From positions 132,243 to 196,242 of the forward strand of contig CAZHCA010000006.1 in assembly GCA_964530825.1 (NCBI GenBank): DNA of 64,000 bases, in the 5' to 3' direction. The position numbers were made by a program, and so were the translations under genes. The stretch's first letter is position 1; every line of letters starts with the position of its first letter. This document shows positions 56,001-64,000 of this stretch, piece by piece. Below the pieces are notes generated by a model. The model ran no database searches. It had not been told where the DNA came from and saw nothing but the letters and a program-made list of their open reading frames with translations. The DNA comes from CAZHCA01 sp964530825. Its GTDB lineage: Bacteria > Bacteroidota > Bacteroidia > Chitinophagales > Saprospiraceae.

Positions 56001-59000
56001 TCCTATTTCTGGGCCTCCGGCACACAGACCTCTTTCGATAGCGTATACCTGGCTCAAACTCCTGAGGTTGTAGCCGTGCGCGTTTCCGATATTCGCGGCT
56101 GTACAGGTGATGACGTTATACAACTGGATACTTTTCCGGTGCCGCAAATACGCCTACCCCAAGATACCCTCATCTGCGAGGGTACAACGGCTCGTTTTGA
56201 TCCGGGAGGAGGCTTCGCTCAATACCAATGGAGTGCTGGCCAAAGCACGGTGTCAATCACGCCTAGCCAGCCGGGAAACTACAGCGTAACCGTCACTTCG
56301 GCCGATGGTTGCAGCAATACGGATTCGGTCCGGTTGGCAATTCAGGAAAACCCCGAACCGCGAATTACTGGTCCTGATGTATTATGTACGGGCGACTCCA
56401 TCGTCCTGACCGGTGATCCGGGCTTTTCAATTTACGAATGGAACGATGCCCCCGGTAGCGATCAGCTGACCGTTTTTAACGGCGGCACATACGCTTTACA
56501 AGTTGCCGACTCGATTGGGTGTGTGGGGACGGATAGCTTCGCTGTGCAAGCTTTTACCAGTCCCTCGCCGATCATCAGCGGCCCACCAGAATTCTGCGAA
56601 GGGGAGGTAATTGAATTACAAACCGTAAACGGCTATGAAAGCTACCAGTGGTCCGATGGATCGGTAGCCCCGACCTTGAACGTAGATTCCACCGGGAACT
56701 ACACCGTGCAAGTCACCGACTCAAATGGTTGCCGCGGAGCCGGAGCCTTTCTGGTTACCGAGCGACCTAATCCCGAGCCGGATATTCAGGGGGATTCCAT
56801 TTTGTGTCAGGGAGAATCGCGCACTTTAAACGTGGGTACCGGTTTTGCCAGTTACGAGTGGTCCAATGGATCAACGAACGCTTTCATCGAAGTGACCGTC
56901 GGGGGATCCTACTGGGTTGAGGTGGCGAATGATTTCAATTGTACAGCCCGGGACACCTTTTTCTTGGAACCTTTTGAGGTTGACCGTTCCAATCTGAGTG
57001 AAGAAGACCGCAGTCTTTGCACCGGCGATACCCTCACCCTCGACGCCGGCTTCGGATTGGAGCAATACGTATGGTCGACCGGTGATACCACTCCGGTCAT
57101 TCAGGTGACCTCTGGAGCTGACCTCCGGTTGCGCACCCTCGATCAGCGGGGCTGTGCTGATACCATCGATATCCGGGTCAATGAATTCATCCCGCAACAG
57201 CCTTCAATTGGGGGTGGGAATAATTTCTGCAGAGGTGAATCCCTCATTCTGGTGGCTGACGGTAACTTCCAATCCTACCAATGGTCGACTGGTGAGGTAA
57301 GTAAGGGTATATTGATCAACCGGGGGGATACTTACGGTCTGACGGTTACCGATTTTAATGGTTGTACCAGTTCGGTAGAAAAAGAAATCATCGAAAAAGC
57401 CTCGCCTCCAGTTGAGTTTGTAGGCGATACGGTCATTTGCGAAGGGGATACCGCTACACTTAGCGTGCGCGTGCCAGGAGAGGGCTACCTCTGGACGACC
57501 GAGGAAACCGATTCGGTTATTAATATTACCCGGGGCGGTTTTTACGGGGTTCAGGTTTTTTACGATAACGGATGCATTGCCGCCGGCCAGCTGGAAATTC
57601 TAGCAGGGCGCCGTCCCGAAACCTTTATCCGGGGCGACCGTGTTTTTTGCCAGGGGGATAGTACTGTGTTACGGGCAGCCAATACCTTGCCGGTTTACCT
57701 TTGGTCCGACGGAAGTACGGGCCAGTCGTTGGTGGTGAGGGAACCAGGGGTTTATGCACTTACGGTAGCCGATTCTTTGGGCTGTTCCAATACCTTCCAG
57801 GCGTTGGTGGAGGAAGCTGCCCTTCCCGAACCGGAAATCTTAGGCGATCGGGGAATTTGTCCGGGCGACAGCGTACTGTTGCGCATCACCGGTGCCCTTA
57901 GCGCCATTCAGTGGTCCAATGGGGAAAATGACGACCGCATCTGGGCCGATAGTGCCGGGCTTTACACTATTGAGGTTACCGATCTCAACGGTTGCCGGGG
58001 TGCCGATACCGTTCAGGTCAGCGATCTTCCGGCGCCTGATTTTACCATCGAAGGCGATCCATTCTTTTGCGAAGGGACGGAAACCGAAATTGGGGTCTCG
58101 GCATTTTATCCCATATACCGCTGGGCAGATGGCCCGGTGACCCGTACGCGTCTCGTCAATCGGCCCGGCGATTACGCGGTAGAAGTGACCGATGAAAACG
58201 GTTGCCAGGCAAGTCGTCTATTAACTGTCGAAGAAATTCCTGATCCGCAGGCCGATGCTGGCCCGCCTGCTCGTTTGGATTGTTACGAGCCGACCGTTCG
58301 GCTGGGCGGACCCGCCACTAGCGTAGGGGATAACTTTGCCTATGATTGGACCGGTCCCGGGATCACTGACGAACAGCGCAGTCAACCCTTCCCCCGTGTC
58401 AATCAGGCGGGTACGTTCCGCTTGGTGGTTACAGATACGACACACAACTGTGCCTCGACTATTGATGCGGTGACTATTACCGATGAGCGGTTTGTGCCCA
58501 ATTTGCAGGCCCGTGCCCTGGATACCTTCGATTGCATCACCGATGCCGTGGTTGTAGATTTTTCCGGTTCCTTCGCCGGCGACCAGGCATTTTATCGGGT
58601 TTATCCCAATGGTTTTCCGCCGGCCGCCTTTTCGGCCAATACCGCTTTCGAAATCAACCAACCCCGGGCTCACCTGGTAGAGGTGATCGACAGCTTGACC
58701 GGCTGCCGCACAGTCGACACCTTAATACCGATAGTCGACCGAAAATTGCCTTTTGTCGATGCCGGCCCGGATCGACAATTGACTTGCCTACGCGATTCGG
58801 TGGTCCTGACGGCGCGTGCCGACGGGGGCGTTCGGTTCCCATTTGAATGGATCGTACCACAAAACGCTTTCGTAGAGGGGCGCAACACCCTGCGGCCCAC
58901 TGTGCGCAGCAGCGGCATCTATCGTCTGCAAATACGCGACCGCAACAACGGCTGTGAAAATACCGACTCGGTGCGGGTGGTCTGGGATACCTTGGCACCC

Positions 59001-60026
59001 CTTGCCGATGCCGGGCCGGACCGGCTCATCGACTGCGCAGTGACGGAAATAACGCTGTTGGGACGGGGCGCGGGTGCCGACGGCTTGAATTACCGATGGA
59101 CTGGGCTGGATAGTCTGGACTTCAATGCCAACGTTGCCCAACCCACGGTTGATCGTCCGGGTGATTACCTGCTCAAAGTGATTAATATCGAAAACGGGTG
59201 CGAAGGTACAGACAGTGTGCAGGTCAACTTGCTAGACAATGCACCCGAAGCAGCCGATGTGTTGGCTACTAGCACCACTTGTTTCGATACGGAAGATGGG
59301 ATCATTGAAATCTTCGGTGTAGAAGGCGGCACAGGCCCCTTCCTTTACGGACTTCTCGGGCAGCCCTTAGGTACCGAACCGCTGCTGCAAGATTTGCCTG
59401 CCGGCACGTACGACCTGATCGTGCAGGATGCCAACGGTTGCGAATTAGTGTTGGCAGCAGAGGTGGGCAGAGGAAATGATTTAAGCGTCGACTTAGGGGA
59501 AGATCAATTCATTGACTTAGGCGATTCTGCAACCATCCAGGCCTTGGTCAACATACCGAAGGCAGAAGTGGGTAGCATTGAATGGTGGAGCGAGGATACC
59601 ATCAATTGCTTGCGCGATTGTGACCTCATTGAGGTAGGCCCGATCAGCACTACATCCTACCGGGCTACGGTGCGAGATCTAAATGGTTGCGTAGCATCTG
59701 ATATCGTGACTATTTTTGTCGACCGCAGCCGGAATTTGTACATCCCCAACGCTTTTTCACCAAACCTGGACGGCCGCAATGATATTTTTTACATTTATTC
59801 CAACGAAGAACAGATTGAGCGCATCACCACCTTCCAAATCTATTCCCGCTGGGGCGAGATGGTCTTCCAGACTGAGGATTTCCAACCCAATGATCCGGCC
59901 TTCGGCTGGGACGGTAACCACAAAGGTAAACCAATGGATGCCGGAGTGTTCGTTTACTACGTAGAAGCCGAATTTGTCGATGGCTCGACCAAATCCTACG
60001 AAGGGGAGGTGATTTTGGTCAGGTGA
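53049..60026 (+). CDS. giant Ig-like repeat protein with gliding-type (T9SS type B) C-terminal domain
   Basis: 2325 aa: signal peptide (to SILGQ), an N-terminal domain of about 220 residues (DKSVIICSDSTFTFEPTGP, SNAAWYYFEFN), a PKD/Ig-like module (ADAGRDTTVCAGSTVPLEG), then about 20 tandem modules of about 75 residues. Each has a P-x-P-x-I-x-GD-x-x-x-C-x-GE opening, a YxWSxG-x-T core, GxYxVTVTD and a NGC close, so two cysteines per module are well placed for disulphides. Four modules of a second type follow (DAGPDRQLTC and relatives), a SprB-like repeat (TTCFDTEDGIIEIFGVEGG) and the C-terminal domain (NLYIPNAFSPNLDGRND, YSRWGEMVFQ, GVFVYYVEA). It should be exported by T9SS and displayed or released as an adhesin. 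It is isolated between spacers. Confidence 0.93.
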   Translation: MRIKPVSQILLLWTLLLTSSSILGQNNVDCDKSVIICSDSTFTFEPTGPGFDDFDLPNNSVCFEEQGIDFGRNHESNAAWYYFEFNDSMPPNSVIEFVISAQLRPYQDFDFSLFGPNVRCDSLGEPVRCSYSPVGSGEDCDVLNVTIETGLVPGATDSIENLESFAEAPIPDGLLAPLVVQPGDGFFLIIDFFSDNSQCDNTDIGIDPTPFTMDWDGSAAPFLNCIANPFCYTANADAGRDTTVCAGSTVPLEGIATNVFLPGSESYRWKSSLDDPSIFENPNAPNTNLRIPPDFSGTLTVSLSVAEGNCVLDDQLTIEVLPAPVVSLSGDDFICPGETAVISVTPGYDSYIWEGRPETTPSITVDQPGVYRVRVVDDTLSCDGFGQWEVEAPSLPEPEITGDSILCPGEAAVLDADNGIGFPNYLWSTGETAPNVTVDATGTYSVTVTTPEGCDLQDEIFVEVKPTPSPVIAGANFCSGAETTLNVTPGPYQSFEWNNGVLSENLTISDPGSYQLTVIDTFGCTGSSNILTIDTLESPRPQISGDLAFCIGTSTELDAGAGFIDYRWSDNSTGQNITVDSVGDYAVTVTAPNGCPGTDTVTVTNFPVITPDIQGDTIICTGETTTLSAQNPAFQSYLWPDGSTAPTFTTGVGGTYEVSVVDNNNCTLIDSISLQVRPLPVPEITGTDYFCEDNTTELIANDGMSAYLWSTGDTTRSIDLDIAGNVSVTITDNFGCQNQLDTNIIERPNPAPDVIGETRFCSDTLGTIRTDIDFASYQWSTGANTRDLVVDQAGAYFVTVTDDFGCEGVGLGLVDTFEVPRPRIVGDPSFCTGDSTLLAADQIYSAYRWSTSASTPEVQIDQPGVYRLEVDNANCTGADSIEVLENPLPTVTIQGDTALCPTEVTDLSVPDAFAAYQWENGETDTGRIDLGPGTYSITVTDANGCAGSDTLDVRAFPNPTPQIIGPDTFCANTTVELRLDQSYESYFWASGTQTSFDSVYLAQTPEVVAVRVSDIRGCTGDDVIQLDTFPVPQIRLPQDTLICEGTTARFDPGGGFAQYQWSAGQSTVSITPSQPGNYSVTVTSADGCSNTDSVRLAIQENPEPRITGPDVLCTGDSIVLTGDPGFSIYEWNDAPGSDQLTVFNGGTYALQVADSIGCVGTDSFAVQAFTSPSPIISGPPEFCEGEVIELQTVNGYESYQWSDGSVAPTLNVDSTGNYTVQVTDSNGCRGAGAFLVTERPNPEPDIQGDSILCQGESRTLNVGTGFASYEWSNGSTNAFIEVTVGGSYWVEVANDFNCTARDTFFLEPFEVDRSNLSEEDRSLCTGDTLTLDAGFGLEQYVWSTGDTTPVIQVTSGADLRLRTLDQRGCADTIDIRVNEFIPQQPSIGGGNNFCRGESLILVADGNFQSYQWSTGEVSKGILINRGDTYGLTVTDFNGCTSSVEKEIIEKASPPVEFVGDTVICEGDTATLSVRVPGEGYLWTTEETDSVINITRGGFYGVQVFYDNGCIAAGQLEILAGRRPETFIRGDRVFCQGDSTVLRAANTLPVYLWSDGSTGQSLVVREPGVYALTVADSLGCSNTFQALVEEAALPEPEILGDRGICPGDSVLLRITGALSAIQWSNGENDDRIWADSAGLYTIEVTDLNGCRGADTVQVSDLPAPDFTIEGDPFFCEGTETEIGVSAFYPIYRWADGPVTRTRLVNRPGDYAVEVTDENGCQASRLLTVEEIPDPQADAGPPARLDCYEPTVRLGGPATSVGDNFAYDWTGPGITDEQRSQPFPRVNQAGTFRLVVTDTTHNCASTIDAVTITDERFVPNLQARALDTFDCITDAVVVDFSGSFAGDQAFYRVYPNGFPPAAFSANTAFEINQPRAHLVEVIDSLTGCRTVDTLIPIVDRKLPFVDAGPDRQLTCLRDSVVLTARADGGVRFPFEWIVPQNAFVEGRNTLRPTVRSSGIYRLQIRDRNNGCENTDSVRVVWDTLAPLADAGPDRLIDCAVTEITLLGRGAGADGLNYRWTGLDSLDFNANVAQPTVDRPGDYLLKVINIENGCEGTDSVQVNLLDNAPEAADVLATSTTCFDTEDGIIEIFGVEGGTGPFLYGLLGQPLGTEPLLQDLPAGTYDLIVQDANGCELVLAAEVGRGNDLSVDLGEDQFIDLGDSATIQALVNIPKAEVGSIEWWSEDTINCLRDCDLIEVGPISTTSYRATVRDLNGCVASDIVTIFVDRSRNLYIPNAFSPNLDGRNDIFYIYSNEEQIERITTFQIYSRWGEMVFQTEDFQPNDPAFGWDGNHKGKPMDAGVFVYYVEAEFVDGSTKSYEGEVILVR

Positions 60027-60100
60027 TAGATAGGTTTCTGCAAAAACAAGTCAGCCAGCGAACCATCTCCCGGCTCCGAGGTAGGCGTTTTTGGAAAAAT

Positions 60101-60189
60101 CACCCCCTGGCTTCTGCCTTTTCCCAAAGGGGGCTAGGCCAGGTGTCGACTTGAGCGCATTCGAAGTGCGCTTTTGAAGCCAGGGGGTG
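60101..60189. repeat. structured inverted-repeat element between convergent genes
   Basis: CACCCCCTGGCTTC (60101-60114) has a perfect inverted copy at 60176-60189, enclosing 61 bases. Inside lies a second hairpin, AGCGCA (60154-60159) with TGCGCT (60167-60172). Position between convergent genes suggests a shared terminator or a small repeat element. Right of it, GTCATTCTGAG (60203-60213) resembles a motif often seen in bacterial intergenic repeats. Confidence 0.6.
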
Positions 60190-60232
60190 GTTGTTTCTTC
60201 GGAGTCATTCTGAGCCTAAAGAATATCCTATA

Positions 60233-63100
60233 TTAAATCGAATACGACAAACCTACGGAAAACACCCGTCCCGTACGGAAGCGTGTGATGTCGAATCTAT
60301 TGCCACGGTACTCCATAAAGGTACGCGTATTGGGGTTGAGCAAGTTCTGAGCCGAAGGCTTAACGCCGATGTGATCACCGAATCCTTTACTGATAGAGAA
60401 ATCGAGCTGCGGGCGCGGCTGTTCAAAAATATCCGGGTTGGTACCGCTGGAGATATCATCAAGACGCTCGCCGAAGATATTGAAAGCAATGATCGCATCA
60501 ATGTCTAAATCAGGGTTTACATAGTTAAGAGCGGCATTGGCTAAGTAGTTGGACTGTCCTTGCAGTGGTCGGGTGGTTCCTTTATCCGGGTTGAACGCTT
60601 CGATTACTTCAATTTCTTCCGGCGCGATATCCTGTTCAGAATGGATCAACGACAAATTGGTGATCAATTTAAAATTGTAGAGGCTTTCCGAAATGAAGTC
60701 GAGGCGCTTGCGGAATTCAAACTCCACACCATAGACAAGGGCATTGTCTACGTTTTGGTACTGGATAAGGGGGTTTGACACCTGGGGGAGGAAGGTGGTG
60801 ATAATCGGATTCGTGAAATCCTTGTAGAAACCACTTACTGCTATAATTTCACCCGGACGGGTGAACCACTCCCAGCGCAAATCAAAATTGCTGATGAGGG
60901 TACGCTCCAAGTCGGCATTACCCTGGATACGGAAGTCACCTCCGAAGTCGAAGGATACGAAAGGTGCCAGTTCGCGCATGTTGGGCCTTGCCAGAGTGCT
61001 CGAGAAGGACCCGCGCAGGTTCATATCTTCGGTGATCGGGTGAATCAGGTTGATCGAGGGTAAAACATCTGTAGCATTGATTTCCCCGGTTTCGCCTACT
61101 AAGTTCTCAATCGAGATATCGGTCACCTCGACCCGGGCGCCGGCAATCACTTTCAGCCAGCTAAAATCGTAATTCACCATACCATAGTAGGCGGTGATGG
61201 ATTCATTATCGTCGTAGGAGTTTTCGTTAGTCGACTTGGCGAAGCTAAAGGGGAAAAGACCGATCGTGTAGCGGGGAGGATCCGTATCTGAGATATCGAT
61301 AATACCCGTGTTTTCATCGCCAAAGTAGGCATCCGGATCTCCATCGTAGGGAGCGGCATTGCCGGTTTCTGTCTGAATTACGTTATCGCGGAAAAAGCGG
61401 TCTTTGGTTGAGTAAAAAGCACCCACCTTAAAGCTGTTAAATTTGGAGCGATCCTGGGCAAAGGGTATGGTGAAGTCACTTTTGATATTATATTGGTCGT
61501 CTTCCAGTTCGCGATAAAAGGTAAACGGCAGGTCTACCTCGGCAGGGTTGATCGCGTACGTGGTATCCATATTGACAATGCGCCGGGTATTGGAAAATTG
61601 GCGGAAGTCGGGGTCTTCCTGGGTAGTGCGTACATAACTACCGCCCCATTCGAACTTTAGGCCGTTTTCGTTCAGCACGTGTTCACCACTTAGCTGATAA
61701 GCCTGAAAGGAACGTTCCTGCCATCGAATATTTTCGGTTTGGAAAATACCATTACCGGAAATAATGGCTGGAAAGGGACCTTCGAGTTTACGGGCATCAT
61801 TTAAACCAACGTGGTTATACAGTGCGACGAAGGAAATTTTATTGTTGCCGCCGATCTTATAGGACAGGCTAGCTATACCGCCCAGTTGGGTTTGTTCTTG
61901 GCTACGTGCATCGTTTAAGTTGCGATCGACATTCAACTCTGGGGCCTCTTGGTCGGTAAGCTCCCAATAAGCAAAGGTACCGTTATTGTAGAAGTCAAAA
62001 TTCTTGCGGTAATTGATACCAATTAAAACGCCCAACGGATTTTCGCCAATCTGGTATTGATTACCCACCGAAAAATTAACGGCGTGATTCAGGCCAGAAG
62101 TTTTGGAATCCGGTGAGCGATTGGGAGTCATGGCACTAGCAGCGTCATCGATTAAAAATGCTAGGGAAGAGTCCCGGCGTGCTAAGATAGCGTTAGATTG
62201 GTTCACCTGGGTAATAAAAGTAGAGTCCTGAAAAATGGCCGGGAAATCGCGGGAGCCGTCGTCAAAGCCCAGCCAATCCCAGTCTCAGCGGTTTTCTTCG
62301 GTCAGGAAATTGTCGCGCAGAGAACTTTGGGTGTTGTAGCCTAGGGAAATACCGGCATTGAGGGTGAAGCGCTCAGGGAAATCCTTGGTTTTCAAATTGA
62401 CGTTACCGCCGGTGAAGTTGCCCGGTTGGTCTGGGGTAAAGGTTTTGGAGGCGATAATGTTGTCCAGTAGGTTCGAGGGGATCAAGTCCAGCTGCATCTG
62501 GTTGCGGTAAGGGTCGGTACTGGGTAATTGTTGGCCGTTAAGTTGGACGCTGGAGTACCGGTCGCCCAGTCCGCGCACGAAAACATATTTACCGTCTACC
62601 ACCGAGGCACCAGTTACGCGTTTCATGGATTCGGCGGCGTCGTTACTGCCGAAACGACTGATTTCCTGAGCAGAAATACCATCTTGGATGGTCGTAGCCC
62701 GCTTCTGTAGGGCCAACAGGGCGTTTTCGGTACGGTCGATCTGCCGTGCGGTTACAACGACCTCTTCCAGGGTTTCACTTTCTTCTTCCATCAAGAAGTC
62801 CACTACCGTCACTTCGCCGGCAGTTACCGTTACATCTGTAATGGTTTTCGGTGCATACCCAATGTAGGTCACCTTCAAATTGTAGGTGCCGGGCTCTAAT
62901 CTCAATTCGTAATTGCCGTCGAGGTCGGTTTCGGCCCCAATAGGGGGATCGGAATCTTTGACAAAGACGTTGGTGAACATCAACGGTTCGCCGGTCGTCG
63001 CGTCGGAAATCGTACCACGTACGGTACCTCGTTGGGCTAGCACTGGCGCCAGGCCCAACAAGAGCATAATCAAGACTAATAAGTGTTTTGTAGACTGCAT
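60233..63100 (-). pseudogene. TonB-dependent receptor gene interrupted by one in-frame TGA
   Basis: Reads as one receptor of about 955 codons except for a TGA at 62285-62287 (residue 272). The part before it has a signal peptide (to VLAQ), carboxypeptidase-regulatory-like domain (GTISDATTGEPLMFTNVFV), the plug (ESMKRVTGASVVDGKYVFVRGLGDRYSS) and the first barrel strands. After it the frame continues with DWDWLGFDDGSRDFP, the expected continuation of this receptor subfamily, and runs to a normal C-terminal strand (VFSVGLSYSI). No other stop or shift. A single-base change (for instance GGA or CGA to TGA) explains it: recent loss, read-through or sequence error. The partner T9SS cargo gene lies upstream on the same strand. 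Confidence 0.87.
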
Positions 63101-63113
63101 GGTATATGATATG

Positions 63114-63130
63114 TTTTAGTATTACTAAAA
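63114..63130. promoter_or_regulatory. perfect palindrome upstream of the TonB receptor gene
   Basis: TTTTAGTATTACTAAAA has 8-base arms about one central T. It starts 13 bases before the receptor start codon, so a bound repressor would block transcription or the leader. Binder unknown. Confidence 0.45.
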
Positions 63131-63341
63131 TTGCCAATATCCAAGAAAAAAGATGCAGAGACTGTTTTTGGGAGGACTATCAATTAATTAGGATACCATC
63201 ATAAGGTTTACCGGGGGCAAAATAGCAAAGAAAAGTGCAATTTCTTCTTTTTCTAAAAGCGTAAAGACCTCAAAAATAAACTTTTGGAGTCTCTACTACA
63301 TCTTATCGTATTATTTCAAGCGATAGGTCGCTTCGCTATGC

Positions 63342-64000
63342 CTAGCGATTTACGATCATCGGCTTGGTAATTTCAACTTCCTCATTTTCCAGCGTGTAGA
63401 AGTAAATGCCGTTCGCCAGGTTAGAAGCGTTAAAGCTTACGCTTTGATCGCCGGCCGACAGGCGTACGTTATCCAGGATAACGCTAACCAGTTGACCTTG
63501 GGCGTTGGTCACGTACATGTTCACGCGGGTCGCTTGAGGTACGGTGAAACGGATTTCCGTGATGCCACTAGCCGGGTTAGGCGCGTTTTGCGTCAGGCTG
63601 TAGCCGTTATCGTTAGAAACCACCTCGTTGGTGCTGGTCGCTACATCGCAACCGCCAGCGCCTTCGGAGTCGGCAAAAGGCACATCGGCCAGGATGCCGT
63701 AGAAGGCAAGGGCGGTCCAGTCTGCCAGCCAGGTACCGGCAGAGCAGAAGGCACCTTTGAATATAACGCGGCTGTAGAAGTCGTCCTCAGCCGGGTAGAT
63801 GGCTTGCGGGAAGTTGTAAGCTGCACCATCCATTGCCGGACGCGGATCCAGGCCGCCGTCGGTATTGCGAGAAATGCCGTTCAGTTGTGGGTCTTCTACC
63901 ACGTTATCGTTGTCGATCAAGTGATTCACCAGGAACATAGCCATGGGATCTTCGGCATCTTCGGTAGCTTGGATGAAGCCATTGTCGCCAACTTCTAGTT
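63342..64000 (-). CDS. T9SS cargo protein, C-terminal part (5' end beyond the right edge)
   Basis: The frame is open to the last base; 219 residues are visible. The visible upstream part (LVNHLIDNDNVVEDPQLNG, GGLDPRPAMDGAAY, FYSRVIFKGAFCSAGTWLADW) includes a Cys pair that may form a disulphide (GAFCSAG, GGCDVA) and matches no domain I know for sure. The last 85 residues are a T9SS type A sorting domain: NAPNPASGITEIRFTVPQ, NAQGQLVSVI, LANGIYFYTL and a closing MIVNR. It lies upstream of the interrupted TonB receptor on the same strand with a 241-base gap, the usual receptor-plus-cargo order, so they may share a substrate. Confidence 0.82.
   Translation of the reverse strand, partial: LEVGDNGFIQATEDAEDPMAMFLVNHLIDNDNVVEDPQLNGISRNTDGGLDPRPAMDGAAYNFPQAIYPAEDDFYSRVIFKGAFCSAGTWLADWTALAFYGILADVPFADSEGAGGCDVATSTNEVVSNDNGYSLTQNAPNPASGITEIRFTVPQATRVNMYVTNAQGQLVSVILDNVRLSAGDQSVSFNASNLANGIYFYTLENEEVEITKPMIVNR

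Noticed and set aside
53760..58250. Tandem array taken for a CRISPR or DNA repeat
   Set aside because: The repetition is at protein level only (75-residue modules with diverged codons); there are no identical spaced DNA repeats.
53049..60026. The giant protein as evidence for a complete gliding SprB system
   Set aside because: No sprB-type partner genes or core T9SS genes (gldKLMN, sov/sprA, porU) occur in the window.
60233..62206. A separate 657-aa barrel protein
   Set aside because: It is in the same frame as the upstream receptor fragment and lacks a signal peptide; it is the rest of the interrupted receptor.
62285..62287. Selenocysteine at the receptor TGA
   Set aside because: Outer-membrane receptors are not selenoproteins, the position is not a redox site, and no convincing hairpin was found after the TGA.

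Overview
The window looks like chromosome of a Bacteroidota bacterium, most likely order Saprospirales (Lewinella-like). Several hallmarks point there: a SusC/SusD pair, two other large TonB-dependent receptors with carboxypeptidase-regulatory-like N-termini, C-terminal sorting domains of the type IX secretion system (T9SS), a giant repeat protein with a gliding-type C-terminal domain, gldA/gldF/gldG, a GLPGLI protein, and almost no Shine-Dalgarno signals. GC content is moderate and fairly even. I see no insertion sequence, integrase, phage gene or CRISPR array. The assignment is made by reading motifs, not by database search.

Layout. 1-11658: end of a T9SS-exported modular protein cut by the left edge, then a polysaccharide utilisation locus: SusC, SusD, a GH144-type glucanase, a BglX-like GH3 glucosidase and a secreted esterase. 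The GH144 plus GH3 pairing suggests beta-1,2-glucan as substrate. 11782-21006, all on the minus strand: an epoxide-hydrolase-like enzyme, a gene-poor gap, then two lipoproteins, a pentapeptide-like beta-helix protein, a papain-family lipoprotein, a TonB C-terminal-domain protein and a TPR hybrid histidine kinase with an AraC output. 21040-26043: a divergent NmrA-like/HxlR redox-type pair with a palindromic operator, a GH28-like beta-helix protein with degenerate active-site motifs, an AI-2E family membrane protein, and a methyltransferase next to a tiny Lys/Cys-rich protein. 26286-33145: a 1387-residue beta-propeller protein with a T9SS tail, RhlE helicase and an AGMO-like membrane hydroxylase.

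33240-41651: a signalling and envelope module made of GLPGLI protein, sensor kinase, OmpR-type regulator, TonB-linked barrel protein and a CHY-type zinc protein. The same GTTAAT direct repeats lie upstream of the kinase gene and in the barrel/CHY divergent spacer, which suggests a common operator. An S9 peptidase gene broken by two lesions follows. 41652-52734 is mostly housekeeping: terminator, tRNA-Arg(CCG), amino-acid oxidase, gldA-X-gldF-gldG-DUF4340, a zinc-dependent phospholipase/nuclease-like protein, a DUF368 lipid-carrier transporter, aroE and proline dehydrogenase. 53049-60026 encodes a 2325-residue repeat protein, probably a surface adhesin. 60233-64000 holds a TonB-dependent receptor gene with one in-frame TGA, and the C-terminal part of another T9SS cargo protein cut by the right edge.

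The most interesting points are the shared direct-repeat operator, the two genes carrying inactivating-looking lesions, the predicted beta-1,2-glucan locus, and the giant adhesin.
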